Shown: positions 13,227 to 21,440, numbered from the stretch's first letter. The stretch is 22,398 bases of DNA from JBKEHD01 sp046710445 (GCA_046710445.1 JBKEHD010000018.1:1-22398), one strand, 5' to 3'. Notes: generated by a model from the sequence alone, not told the origin. Numbers and translations are program-made.

Positions 13227-15848
13227 TCAATATATTAAATTCCTTAATACGTAATTCAGAATACCATTGTTTGAAAAATATGCCAGCTCTAATTCTGTAT
13301 CAATTCTAGAAAGTAGCGAAATACTTTTTGATGTTGAATCACTTTTTTCAATTCTGCATTCCAGTATCTCTTTAGGTTTTTTTTGATTATAGCCTAATAT
13401 GCTAATTTTTTCAGTTCCATCAAGGGATAATTTATTTAAATCTGTATCTATAAGTTGCAATGGTAATACACCCATTCCTATTAAATTTGATCTGTGTATT
13501 CTCTCAAAACTTTCTGCAACCACAACTTTTACACCTAATAATTTGGTACCTTTTGCTGCCCAATCTCTTGATGAACCAGTTCCATATTCTTTGCCTGCAA
13601 AAACAACTAAAGGAACTTTTTCATCTTTATATTTTTGTGCTGCGTCATAAATAGTTGTAAAACTTTCTTTACCCATATCATTATAATGCTTTGTATACCC
13701 GCCTTCTTTACCATCTGCCATTTTGTTTTTTATTCTTACATTACAAAATGTCCCTCTTGTCATAACCTCATCATTTCCTCTCCTAGAACCAAAAGAGTTG
13801 AAATCTTTTTGATTCACTTTTTTAGAAATCAAATATTGTCCTGCAGAGTGATTTAGTTGTATATTCCCTGCTGGGCTTATATGATCAGTTGTGGTGCTAT
13901 CACCTAATATCAATAATATTCTTGCGTCTACTATATCTTGGATCTCATTGTTACTCTTTTCATTTTGTATAAAAAATGGGGGTTTTTTTATATATGTACT
14001 TTTATCGTCCCAGCTGTAACATAATTCTTTTGAGACTTTAATTTTCTTCCAAGAATCATCACCTTCAAAAATATTTTTATATTTTTCTATATGTACGTCT
14101 CTATTTACAAAAGTATTTGCAATTTCGTGTATCTCAGTATTTGATGGCCAAATATCTTTTAGATAGATGTTATTGCCTTTGGTATCTACACCTATGTTAC
14201 TGTTTAGTATATCGACGTTTATATTCCCCACTATAGCGTATACAACGCAAAGCATTGGAGAAGCTAAATAATTTTCTTTTACTAAAGGATGTATTCTGCC
14301 TTCAAAATTTCTATTTCCGGAAAGTACAGCAGCTACAGATAAATTTTCTTCCTCTATAGCTTTAGATATCTCTTGATCTAAAGGTCCTGAATTACCTATA
14401 CAGGTCGTGCAGCCATATCCAACTAAATAAAAGCCCATTGCTTCAAGATATTTCATTAATCCAGATTTTTTTAGATATTCTGTGACAACTTGTGATCCTG
14501 GGGCAAATGATGTTTTAACCCATGATTTTGTGCGCAAACCTTTTTCATAAGCAGCTTTTGCAAGAAGTGCTGCTCCTATTAGGACATATGGATTAGATGT
14601 ATTGGTGCAGCTTGTAATTGCTGAGATCACTATATCTCCATCTTGTAAATTATCTTGCTTCTTAATTTCTTTAAACTTAAAATCTGCAAGATTAATTTTA
14701 TCTTGTGGTCTTTTTGGTCCAGCTATACAAGGTTGAATATCATTTAAATTTATGGTTACAGTTTCACTATATTGTATTTCAGATTTTTTATCATAATCCT
14801 GCCAAATACATTGTTCTTTAGCATATTGTTCTACAAGCTTTATATTTTGTTCATCTCTCCCTGTAATATGCATGTAATTTAAAACTTCTTGATCTATTGG
14901 GAAATATCCACATGTTGCACCATATTCAGGAGCCATATTTGAAATAGTTGCTCTTTCAAATAAAGATAAATTTTTTAAACCATCCCCATGGAATTCAACA
15001 AATTTTCCTACCACTCCTTTTTTTCGTAAAATTGATGTGATTGTTAGAACTAAATCTGTAGCGGTTACACCAGGATTTAATTTACCAACTAGCTCAACCC
15101 CTACTATTTTTGGTGCTAAAAGTGGGATAGGTTGCCCTAACATAGCAGCTTCAGCTTCTATGCCTCCTACGCCCCATCCAAGTACTGATAATGCATTTAT
15201 CATAGTTGTGTGGCTATCTGTACCGACTACAGTGTCAAAAAATATAATATCTTCGTTTTCTGTATTATTTGAAACTACAATTTTTGCTAAATATTCTAAA
15301 TTTACTTGATGACATATTCCGGTGCCTGGTGGAACTACACGAAAATTTTCAAAAGATTGTTGTCCCCATTTTAAGAATTCATAACGTTCTTTATTTCTTT
15401 CCATTTCTATCTGGGTATTTTCTGCAAACGAATCTTTGAAACCGTATTTATCTACCTGTACAGAGTGATCTATAACTAAATCAACAGGTATTTTTGGATT
15501 GATTTTTGTTGGGTCTAAATTTTTATCTTTCACTGCATCTCGCATTGCTGCTAAATCAACAATAGCAGGAACCCCTGTGAAATCTTGCATTAATACTCTT
15601 GAAGGGTGAAACAATATTTCACCTTTGAAATTTTCTGGATCTTGTAATAAATTTATTATATTTTGAATTTTTATCTTTTTCTCATCACAATTTCGCAGTA
15701 AATTTTCAGCTAAAATTTTCAAAACATTTGGAACTTTGTCTAAATTAAAATCTAAAATTTCTGCAGCTTTTTTTAAACTACAATAAGTATATTCTTTTGT
15801 TCCTATTTTTAATTTGCTTTGTATTCTTTTTATTTCATGCGTTTTCAT
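13227..15848 (-). CDS. acnA: Aconitate hydratase A
   Basis: TCA-cycle aconitase, converting citrate to isocitrate through a [4Fe-4S] cluster. The three cluster cysteines are C414 (ITSCTNTSNP), C480 and C483 (YGCTTCIGNSGP) with the standard 66- and 3-residue spacing. Substrate-site blocks include MQDFTGVPAIVDLAAMRD (88-104), VVGTDSHTTMINALSVLGWGVGGIEAE and, in the swivel domain, FAGKEYGTGSSRDWAAKGTKLLGVKVVVAESFERIHRSNLIGMGVLPL. At 873 residues it is slightly shorter than the usual 890. It matches AcnA/IRP1, not AcnB. It lies between queF (69 bp upstream) and flhA (18 bp downstream) on the same strand. Only part of these longer motifs needs to match for the family call, which is secure. Confidence 0.97.
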   Translation of the reverse strand: MKTHEIKRIQSKLKIGTKEYTYCSLKKAAEILDFNLDKVPNVLKILAENLLRNCDEKKIKIQNIINLLQDPENFKGEILFHPSRVLMQDFTGVPAIVDLAAMRDAVKDKNLDPTKINPKIPVDLVIDHSVQVDKYGFKDSFAENTQIEMERNKERYEFLKWGQQSFENFRVVPPGTGICHQVNLEYLAKIVVSNNTENEDIIFFDTVVGTDSHTTMINALSVLGWGVGGIEAEAAMLGQPIPLLAPKIVGVELVGKLNPGVTATDLVLTITSILRKKGVVGKFVEFHGDGLKNLSLFERATISNMAPEYGATCGYFPIDQEVLNYMHITGRDEQNIKLVEQYAKEQCIWQDYDKKSEIQYSETVTINLNDIQPCIAGPKRPQDKINLADFKFKEIKKQDNLQDGDIVISAITSCTNTSNPYVLIGAALLAKAAYEKGLRTKSWVKTSFAPGSQVVTEYLKKSGLMKYLEAMGFYLVGYGCTTCIGNSGPLDQEISKAIEEENLSVAAVLSGNRNFEGRIHPLVKENYLASPMLCVVYAIVGNINVDILNSNIGVDTKGNNIYLKDIWPSNTEIHEIANTFVNRDVHIEKYKNIFEGDDSWKKIKVSKELCYSWDDKSTYIKKPPFFIQNEKSNNEIQDIVDARILLILGDSTTTDHISPAGNIQLNHSAGQYLISKKVNQKDFNSFGSRRGNDEVMTRGTFCNVRIKNKMADGKEGGYTKHYNDMGKESFTTIYDAAQKYKDEKVPLVVFAGKEYGTGSSRDWAAKGTKLLGVKVVVAESFERIHRSNLIGMGVLPLQLIDTDLNKLSLDGTEKISILGYNQKKPKEILECRIEKSDSTSKSISLLSRIDTELELAYFSNNGILNYVLRNLIY

Positions 15849-15917
15849 ATGTATTAAATATACAGTAATTCTACTAATAGCTTATAAAAAAAATTTACTT
15901 ATTGCTATAAATAAAGG

Positions 15918-16748
15918 CTATTGTCGTATTAATCTTTGATTTGATATTTTAAAATGCTCGTTTGTTGATCTAAAAGGGTTTATATCAATGCCCCCACGTC
16001 TTGTATATCTTCCCAAAACACTTAAAGATTTGGTGTTGCATATATTTTTTATATCCATGAAAATTCTCTCAATGCATTGCTCATGAAATTCATTATGATT
16101 CCTATAAGAAATTATATATTTCAACAGAGATTCATGATTTATGCCTTGTCCTGTGTAGTTTATTTCAATAGTTCCCCAATCAGGTTGCCCTGTTATTAGG
16201 CAGTTGGATTTTAATAAATTAGAATACAAAGATTCAGATACTTGAGTTTTGGTTTTTTCCAATTCAATAATGTTGCTATCAACTTTATTATATTTTGGTG
16301 CTATTACGTCAATTTCATCTATGCATATAGCTGATGGGGAGAATATCTGATCCTTTGTGCTTAAATCTTTGAAAGACACATGAACATCGGTTTTTAGAAA
16401 TTCTTTAAGATCTTTTTGTATTGTTCTTATGACTTCATTTTCGTTGGAGAAATTATTATTATTGAATGAATTTAAATAAAGCTTTAGAGATTTTGATTCT
16501 ATTAAATAGTCAGAGGAAGCGTTGTAATAAATTTGTGCTATTTTCACTAATGGTTTTCCATTTTGATTTAACCATGAAACTTCGTACGCATTAAATAAGT
16601 CATAACCATAAAATGGTAGGTGGTTTTTATCAATACCAATTTCCTTCCTCTTCTCATCTCTTGATATAGGAAATAAGAGCGATTTATCATAAGTGGATTT
16701 ATATGTATTCTTCTTTCCCAACGGAGATTTGTCTAAATTATCATTCAT
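15918..16748 (-). CDS. queF: NADPH-dependent 7-cyano-7-deazaguanine reductase (QueF)
   Basis: Reduces the nitrile preQ0 to preQ1 in queuosine biosynthesis for tRNA wobble modification. It is the long, bimodular QueF form (276 residues, near the 282 of E. coli). The NADPH-binding signature ESKSLKLY is at 84-91; the nucleophilic cysteine is C183 in LKSNCLITGQPDWG, with D190 as the general acid, and the substrate-binding FHEQC is at 221-225 (H222, E223). The C-terminal block GRYTRRGGIDINPFR completes the fold. Its ATG overlaps the TGA of the upstream NUDIX gene (ATGA), so the two are translationally coupled. No other queuosine gene is in the window. Confidence 0.96.
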   Translation of the reverse strand: MNDNLDKSPLGKKNTYKSTYDKSLLFPISRDEKRKEIGIDKNHLPFYGYDLFNAYEVSWLNQNGKPLVKIAQIYYNASSDYLIESKSLKLYLNSFNNNNFSNENEVIRTIQKDLKEFLKTDVHVSFKDLSTKDQIFSPSAICIDEIDVIAPKYNKVDSNIIELEKTKTQVSESLYSNLLKSNCLITGQPDWGTIEINYTGQGINHESLLKYIISYRNHNEFHEQCIERIFMDIKNICNTKSLSVLGRYTRRGGIDINPFRSTNEHFKISNQRLIRQ

Positions 16749-17209
16749 AACATATTACTTTTGAAAGAGTTGGGATTTGATGAAGTTAGCCATTCAGGGA
16801 TTAATTCTTTTAATGGTTTGGCTCTGAAATCTATTTTGGATAATTCGTCAAAAGGCATCCAAATAAGACCTATATGATTTTCAATTTGATGTAGCTTATT
16901 ATTCATTTTTAAAGCATCAGATTTTGCTTCAAAGATGAAATTATATTCGTGATTGTGGCAAATACTGCTATATCCTGGTTCAAAAGTATATTCTAAACAT
17001 CCTAAGAATCTTATAATTTTGCACTCAGCTCCAATTTCTTCTTTTAACTCACGAAGAAGAGAGTCTTCAACTGATTCACCATGTTCAACATGGCCACCAG
17101 GTAAAAAATAAAAATTACTTTTTAAATCAAGTGTTTTGCAGAGTAGTATATGATTTTGATCTATGATAACAGCACGACTTAAAACATGAATAGATTCTTT
17201 GTTATTCAT
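16745..17209 (-). CDS. NUDIX hydrolase
   Basis: A 154-residue NUDIX pyrophosphohydrolase acting on a nucleoside-diphosphate-linked substrate with Mg2+ or Mn2+. The NUDIX box is exact over residues 39-60 (G39, E45, R53-E54, E57-E58, G60: GX5EX7REUXEEXGU). It begins SRAVIIDQNHILLCKTLD, as in single-domain house-cleaning members, and the strand FYFLPGGHVEHGES leads into the box. Substrate cannot be told from sequence. It overlaps queF by 4 bp; whether this link is functional or just compaction is unknown. Its 5' side faces a 177-bp gap containing the cspA 3' hairpin. Confidence 0.93.
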   Translation of the reverse strand: MNNKESIHVLSRAVIIDQNHILLCKTLDLKSNFYFLPGGHVEHGESVEDSLLRELKEEIGAECKIIRFLGCLEYTFEPGYSSICHNHEYNFIFEAKSDALKMNNKLHQIENHIGLIWMPFDELSKIDFRAKPLKELIPEWLTSSNPNSFKSNML

Positions 17210-17291
17210 ATATATTTTGTAGTGATGAAAATAAAAAAAATATAGGTTTATTCATGCATATTTAATTTACTAAGAAATTAATCTTAATAAC

Positions 17292-17321
17292 CAGTGTTTG
17301 TCATATAAACAACAAACACTG
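17292..17321 (-). terminator. Hairpin downstream of cspA
   Basis: CAGTGTTTGT (17292-17301) and ACAAACACTG (17312-17321) form a perfect 10-bp stem with a 10-nt loop, 66 bp beyond the cspA stop. It is the strongest hairpin in this gap. On the minus strand the following bases (GTTATTAAG) are not a T-run, so it may protect the cspA mRNA 3' end and not terminate on its own. Confidence 0.5.
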
Positions 17322-17386
17322 ATTTATTTAAATAAGCTAATAAGATCCTATATTTTATTATAGAAATTAAGCTTAGAGATAGATTA

Positions 17387-17596
17387 TTAGTCAATCAACT
17401 TTAGGTTGATTGCTGATTGTCTTCCTTTTTCTTCTACGATTTCAAATTCAATCTTTTGATTGTCATCTAAATTGTCAAGACCAGCTTCTTGTACTACAGA
17501 GATGTGTACAAATACGTCTTTTGATCCATTTTCTAGAGCTATAAAACCATAGCCTTTGGTAGGGTTAAACCATTTAACTGTTCCTGTGTTTTTCAT
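17387..17596 (-). CDS. cspA: Cold-shock protein (CspA family)
   Basis: Single cold-shock domain, an OB-fold that binds single-stranded RNA and DNA and melts RNA structure. I start at MKNTGTVKWFN (69 residues), the normal length; an upstream in-frame ATG at 17644 would add 16 residues (MKILTKILNLLFKKTN) not found in the family. RNP1 is KGYGFI (NPTKGYGFIAL), RNP2 is VFVHISVV, and the C-terminus GRQSAINLKLID is complete. The leader on the minus strand is long and AT-rich, consistent with post-transcriptional control known for csp mRNAs, but no specific fold is evident. Confidence 0.93.
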   Translation of the reverse strand: MKNTGTVKWFNPTKGYGFIALENGSKDVFVHISVVQEAGLDNLDDNQKIEFEIVEEKGRQSAINLKLID

Positions 17597-17644
17597 GTTC
17601 GTTTTTTTAAATAATAAGTTAAGTATTTTTGTTAAAATTTTCAT

Positions 17645-17963
17645 TCTTTATTTTTAATAAATATTAATATTAGTTTTTATTGCTCATTTTAATATTTTTA
17701 TAACAATATTTGCAAGATTATTTTATATATAAAATTTTCTCGCTTATATTTTTATCATATTTAAATAATGAAATCCTAAGTATTATCGATTGATTTTATT
17801 AAATGTCAAATTATTATTTATCATAGTGAAATTTTTTGATTCAAAAAAAACAGAAAAAGCTATGTTATTTGGGATTATCATATCTCTTGAAATATAATGT
17901 TGCACTTATCATAAGAATTATTTAGGATTCGTGTAGTATAATATGAGTAAGTGAAAAATTGTT
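17645..17963. other. 319-bp AT-rich divergent intergenic region
   Basis: This lies between cspA (minus) and the deacetylase pseudogene (plus). It is very AT-rich with no open frame longer than about 15 codons. A TATAAT at 17937-17942 sits 21 bp before the pseudogene ATG at 17964 with no good -35. TTAATAAATATTAA near 17650 has six, not seven, bases between TTAA half-sites and is not counted as a CtrA site. Confidence 0.5.
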
Positions 17964-18499
17964 ATGTTAAATAGCGTAGCATACTATAAGGAAACATCGC
18001 ATATACCTTTGTTTCATGAAGATAAAATATATTTTGCCATACGTTCATATTTATATAAATCTGAGCATTATTTTCTTGCAGTAAATGCAAAAACTTTTGA
18101 GATAAAGTCAATAAAGCAAGCTGTTGCTTTTTATAGAAAATCGGATAAAAAAGGGAGATATTTTTTTTTGAAGAAATAGAAAAATATCCATATTATAAAG
18201 CTTTGAAGAGATATAATATAATTTTAAGTGAAAATTATTTCAATCAAGGTTTAACAAAAGTGGATAATTAAGAGGGCTTATTTTTATCTATAGATATGTG
18301 TCCTTCAAATAAAAAGATAGAAAAAGGATTGTTTGATGAAATAAAAAAAGCATCAGAAAAGAAAATAGTACATTTATTGATAGCGGTAAGTGGTTTATGG
18401 ATAATTTCACATCAAGAGGAATTTTATTATTTAAAATCTTTAATTTCAGAAACGTTAAAAATTACTTGGGTAAATCATAGTTTTAGCCATGCAATATAA
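17964..18499 (+). pseudogene. Polysaccharide deacetylase remnant (frameshift, stop, truncation)
   Basis: Three pieces read as one protein. 17964-18160 encodes MLNSVAYYKETSHIPLF onward. In the run of nine T (18161-18169) the frame is lost and ends at 18179; one extra T restores it (EEIEKYPYYKALKRYN...), up to TAA at 18269-18271. The same frame then continues as EGLFLSIDMCPSNKKIEKG and reaches ITWVNHSFSHAI before TAA at 18497-18499. SIDMCPS fits the first (Asp) metal motif and HSFSH the H(S/T)xxH motif of the NodB deacetylase fold. The rest of the NodB domain, including the later catalytic motifs, is missing: the reading runs straight into the next remnant. So the enzyme is dead, even if the T-run were corrected by slippage. 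The N-terminal 100 residues are unassigned. Family identification rests on the two motifs and LLIAVSGLWI. Confidence 0.72.
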
Positions 18500-18511
18500 A
18501 AATATGGGGAG

Positions 18512-19329
18512 TTGCATATAATTTATGTATCTATAGTTGGGATTTATCTTCTTCTTTGCCTTGTTATCGGTCTTTATAAATCTACTGGAATTAAAAACAT
18601 CAAAGAATATGCTATTGGTAATGGCAATTTCTCTACATTTGTAATAGTTGCTACTATTTTTGCAAGTTATAGACGGCAGTGGGTTATTTATTCCATCATT
18701 TTTTTGATATTTCTTACTCTAATGGAGTAATTACTTGCATCATATAATATATTTATCGTAGCTTCATTTTTTCTTGCTTTTGTTATATTTTTTTTAAGTT
18801 TTTCCATTAAAACTCTTTATCCTGATGTTGATGCAAAAACTTCTTTGTATCATTTAATTGAATATTTACCCCCAGCATTTATTGGATTGATGTTAGCAGG
18901 GATGGTAGCGGTGTTGATGTCCTCTGCAGATTCATGGCTTAATTCTATAAGCGTTATTTTTATTTGCTAATTTGTATTATGCTTCGTTGTTAGGAGTATC
19001 AGGGATATTGGCAGCAATTGCTGTGTATATACAGGGTCAGAAATATTACTAAAGCACGTAATATTTAATCTACTCAAAAATGCATTTAAATACGCAGGTA
19101 ATAAAGCAAAAATAGAAATATTTATTAAGAATAATAAGTTGCATGTTAAAGATGATGGTTATGGAATGAAAAAAGAAGTTCTTTTAAATATTTTTCAGAA
19201 GTATGTAACAACAGGGGGCATGGTGTAGGTTTAAATTTTTGCAAGGAAGCTATGCATAAAATGGCTGGGGATATCACATGTGCTAGCACCGAAAATAAGG
19301 GTGCAGAGTTTATTATTAGTTTTGATTAG
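18512..19329 (+). pseudogene. Hybrid sodium/solute symporter-histidine kinase remnant
   Basis: The first block starts at TTG 18512 (IYLLLCLVIGLYKSTGIKN, then KEYAIGNGNFSTF), the N-terminal helix and loop of SSF/PutP symporters, and stops at 18728. The same frame resumes and encodes a later SSF helix (YPDVDAKTS, LPPAFIGLMLAGMVAVLMSSADSWLNSIS) to a stop at 18968. A shifted piece (YYASLLGVSGILAAIAVY) follows. From about 19037 a histidine-kinase ATPase domain appears: N-box KHVIFNLLKNAFKYA, G1-like DDGYGM, then, after a frame change in a G5 run (19214-19218), G2 GHGVGLNFCKEAM, ending FIISFD at 19327-19329. The phospho-acceptor His (HisKA) region and much of the SSF domain are deleted. An intact gene would be a CbrA- or CqsS-like membrane sensor kinase fused to a symporter-type domain, a known architecture. 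Confidence 0.8.
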
Positions 19330-19424
19330 ATTTGGATTGGGCTGGGAGTTTTTTTGTGATGATGTATTGAAAGAAAAACTCATCTTTATTCTTTTAAAAA
19401 GCACTGTATTGTGATCCCGATGTT

Positions 19425-19439
19425 TTAAACAAAACTTAA
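19425..19439 (+). promoter_or_regulatory. Possible CtrA-like site (TTAA-N7-TTAA)
   Basis: TTAA-ACAAAAC-TTAA lies 64 bp before the ATG of the EF-hand-like gene, with TAATAT at 19465-19470 as a possible -10. AACAAAAC (19428-19435) is also inverted as GTTTTGTT (19453-19460). About five such sites are expected by chance in a window this AT-rich, so only its position makes it noteworthy. Confidence 0.25.
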
Positions 19440-19503
19440 AGCTGCTTTGATTGTTTTGTTAAAGTAATATATGTTTACAATCTAATTTTAATAAGGGGTT
19501 TGT

Positions 19504-20106
19504 ATGTTTTTAGTAATTTGCGATGTTCAAAGATCATCTGCTAGTTTTGCAGATACTAATTTTTATACTTATAATAATTGTAAATATTCTCCGTTTGGAG
19601 AAGAAAAATTTGTATTGAGTAGTAGTAATGCACCTACAGAAAGTGGTTTAAAGTCACTTTTAGAGCAAGGTATAGCAGGAGGATTAAGCTCGATTGGATA
19701 TAAGGATACCCATACTAAGATGGATAAGTTGAGAGATATGGAATCTATAAAATATATTGCTTTATTAGAGGAAAATAAAGATGGGATGCTAGAAGCTGGA
19801 GAAGCTAAATATGTTATGTTTAATGAAAGAATATACAAAGAGAGTGGTGAAGTATTTTTTAATAAGGTAAATACTTTTCCAAACAATGACTTTAACGATG
19901 ATATTTTAAAAATTAACTGTAATACTTGGTATAATCTGGAACAAGAATATATGGAAGAGGCTATGGAGAGTATCTATAAAAATGAGGCTCAAGCTAGTGG
20001 TCAAACAACAGGAACATGGTATCAATATACTGTTGATACTGTATATGATGCTTGTTCTTCAGCAACAAATCATTTGTTTGGTGGAGATGCTAATCAGGAT
20101 TTATAA
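19504..20106 (+). CDS. Uncharacterised 200-residue protein with EF-hand-like loop
   Basis: I do not recognise the family. The start is well supported by AAGGGG (19492-19497), 6 nt before ATG and the strongest ribosome site in the window. The N-terminus (MFLVICDVQRSSASFA) is only mildly hydrophobic; a short, atypical signal peptide ending near ASFA is possible. Residues 89-100 (EENKDGMLEAGE) fit a 12-residue EF-hand loop: N at position 3, D at 5, G at 6, L at 8, E at 9 and E at 12, with E in place of D at 1. Only one such loop is seen. The C-terminal part is acidic and Tyr/Ala-rich, ending GGDANQDL. Base composition is like its neighbours. It stands alone behind a pseudogene block, with a possible CtrA-like site upstream. 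Confidence 0.75.
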   Translation: MFLVICDVQRSSASFADTNFYTYNNCKYSPFGEEKFVLSSSNAPTESGLKSLLEQGIAGGLSSIGYKDTHTKMDKLRDMESIKYIALLEENKDGMLEAGEAKYVMFNERIYKESGEVFFNKVNTFPNNDFNDDILKINCNTWYNLEQEYMEEAMESIYKNEAQASGQTTGTWYQYTVDTVYDACSSATNHLFGGDANQDL

Positions 20107-20243
20107 TGCAAAAAGGATGTGCAACCCTTTGTAAAGGTATACACATCCTAAATGCGACCTTAGATACGACAAAAGAAATATGTCATCCTTGTATAATAAG
20201 ACCTAAGTTAATAACAAATTTCAAATCACTTATTTCAATTTAA
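20106..20243 (+). CDS. Possible 45-residue Cys-rich peptide
   Basis: The ATG shares its A with the TAA of the preceding gene (TAATG), the classic junction for re-initiation. The peptide MQKGCATLCKG... has C5-x3-C9 and, after 16 residues, C26-H-P-C29, then a basic, hydrophobic tail ending FKSLISI. The four-Cys layout could bind zinc or serve as a modified-peptide precursor, notable beside a MNIO operon. Against this, a strong terminator-like hairpin lies within its first 15 codons, it overlaps the doxX 3' end by 4 bp, and no homologue is known to me. Confidence 0.25.
   Translation: MQKGCATLCKGIHILNATLDTTKEICHPCIIRPKLITNFKSLISI
20114..20149 (-). terminator. Hairpin between convergent genes
   Basis: AGGATGTG (20114-20121) pairs with CACATCCT (20142-20149), and the loop contains a nested CCTTT/AAAGG stem. 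On the minus strand the stem is followed by TTTT (complement of 20110-20113) and then GC, so it best fits the terminator of the doxX-ending operon, 91 bp beyond its stop. On the plus strand no T-run follows the stem. Confidence 0.6.
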
Positions 20244-20689
20244 GAGGTGAATTTTCTCTTGATAAAGTGATCAATAGATATCATTTTTGGTCCGAATATT
20301 ATGATATTCAAAAGTATAAGTCCCCAAATAAGTTGTTCATTATTGTATACATAAGTTAAGCTGATAACTATTGTCATGAATAATAAAGCGATAGAAGACA
20401 ATCTGCTTGCAAAACCTATTAGAATCAATGATGAGAAAAACAGTTCATTGAAGGTGCCAAGTATTGCAGCAAGTTGATAGCTGATAAAAGGCGTTTTGTA
20501 CTCATATTGAAAAAGATATTCTGTTACATACCATTCACCATTAAGAGCATTTCTAAATTTCAACCACCCAGAGTTAAAGAATATCCAAAATATATGAACA
20601 CGACATGCTAATATAAATATTACGGATACGTATTTTTCTAAAAATCCCGTTACACAATTAAAACGATCAGCCATTTTTTTCACACACAT
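20240..20689 (-). CDS. DoxX family membrane protein
   Basis: A 149-residue protein with four hydrophobic segments (about 20-41, 66-90, 97-112, 119-134), the DoxX layout. RVHIFWIFFNSGWLKFRN resembles the first-helix signature of the family (R...F..SG..K), and LFNELFFSS-type polar residues fall in helix 2 (GTFNELFFSSLILIGFASR). It starts 7 bp after the bufC-like stop behind AGAAAGA, a fair ribosome site, so it is the last gene of the operon. DoxX proteins commonly accompany DUF692/DUF2063 pairs in bufferin loci and are thought to act in the membrane on thiol or redox partners; the exact role here is inferred from context. A second ATG at 20674 would drop five residues. Confidence 0.9.
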   Translation of the reverse strand: MCVKKMADRFNCVTGFLEKYVSVIFILACRVHIFWIFFNSGWLKFRNALNGEWYVTEYLFQYEYKTPFISYQLAAILGTFNELFFSSLILIGFASRLSSIALLFMTIVISLTYVYNNEQLIWGLILLNIIIFGPKMISIDHFIKRKFTS

Positions 20690-20696
20690 AATCTTT

Positions 20697-21440
20697 CTAT
20701 AAATAAGTTAATAATTTCAATTTCAAAGCTTTTGCTAACACAGCCTCTATACTATTCTGATTTTTTTGTACTAATAGTGCAAGTGTTTTTTCCAAATCAT
20801 TAAAACTTTTTAATTGTTCAAAAAAATGCCATTCAAATTCAGATAATTTTATTTGGGATATTTTGTTGTTATGTTTAAAAACAAGAAGAAAAGTTTTATT
20901 TGTAATTTTATTTTTATCAAATTCTTCTTTTTGAAGTTGCTCTGAGTAACAGTAATTGTATATGAAATCAATATCATATTCTGAGTTTAATAATTCTATA
21001 TGATTTTTTAATTTCACTATTTTGGATCCTATTGAATTCAGATCATCTATTTCTAAACTTTTTTCTTCATAAGCATGGTAAATCTTATCTCTTAAGTAAT
21101 CAAGCTTTGCGGCATCTGATAGATATCCGATATATTTCAACTCTTCTATACCTTTTATATATGATGCAAAATCACTTCCGTAAAGAAGCAAATTGCTTTC
21201 ATTTGTGTTGGTAATTTTTATGTATTTTCTGCATAAGACTTCGAAGCATTCTTCTCCTAACAATTTTTTTACAGTAGGGTAGCTGATTTCTAATGCATTT
21301 GTTAAATTTGAATAATAATTATTTCTGTAAATATCTATTAACTCATCAAGTATATCATGTTTATCAACAACAAATTTTGATAACAATTTATCGTTATCAT
21401 ATAATATACTGTCTGATAATGCCTTTTGAATATCATCCAT
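20697..21440 (-). CDS. bufC: DUF2063 protein, BufC/HvfC/MbnC-like partner
   Basis: Partner protein of MNIO enzymes; in methanobactin and bufferin pathways it binds the precursor leader and forms a complex with the MNIO subunit. The N-terminal DUF2063 domain (about residues 3-100) is clear: LSDSILYDNDKLL, IYRNNYYSNLTNALEISYPTVKKLLGEECFEVLCRKYI, then LLLYGSDFASYIK and YLSDAAKLDYLRDKIYHAY, which match the conserved YRNNY, YP, GE, YG..F and D-A-L/E positions. The C-terminal half (about 130-247) is a weakly conserved winged-helix-like region with IKLSEFEWHFFEQL. Length 247 is usual. Its ATG overlaps the 3' end of the MNIO gene by 8 bp (ATGGATGA), so the pair is translationally coupled, fitting a 1:1 complex. 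Confidence 0.9.
   Translation of the reverse strand: MDDIQKALSDSILYDNDKLLSKFVVDKHDILDELIDIYRNNYYSNLTNALEISYPTVKKLLGEECFEVLCRKYIKITNTNESNLLLYGSDFASYIKGIEELKYIGYLSDAAKLDYLRDKIYHAYEEKSLEIDDLNSIGSKIVKLKNHIELLNSEYDIDFIYNYCYSEQLQKEEFDKNKITNKTFLLVFKHNNKISQIKLSEFEWHFFEQLKSFNDLEKTLALLVQKNQNSIEAVLAKALKLKLLTYL

Noticed and set aside
13635..13856. Plus-strand ORFs antisense to acnA (several of 60-90 codons)
   Set aside because: All lie opposite conserved aconitase blocks and have no independent support.
17640..17670. Second CtrA site upstream of cspA (TTAATAAATATTAA)
   Set aside because: The half-sites are separated by six bases, not seven, in extremely AT-rich DNA where such matches are common.
17964..18179. 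Independent 71-residue gene
   Set aside because: The frame continues after the T9 run with one added T and leads, past one stop, into the deacetylase motifs, so it is part of a broken longer gene.
19330..19503. Insertion sequence or transposon end near the pseudogene block
   Set aside because: No terminal inverted repeats flanked by target duplications and no transposase fragment were found; simple deletion and decay explain the block.
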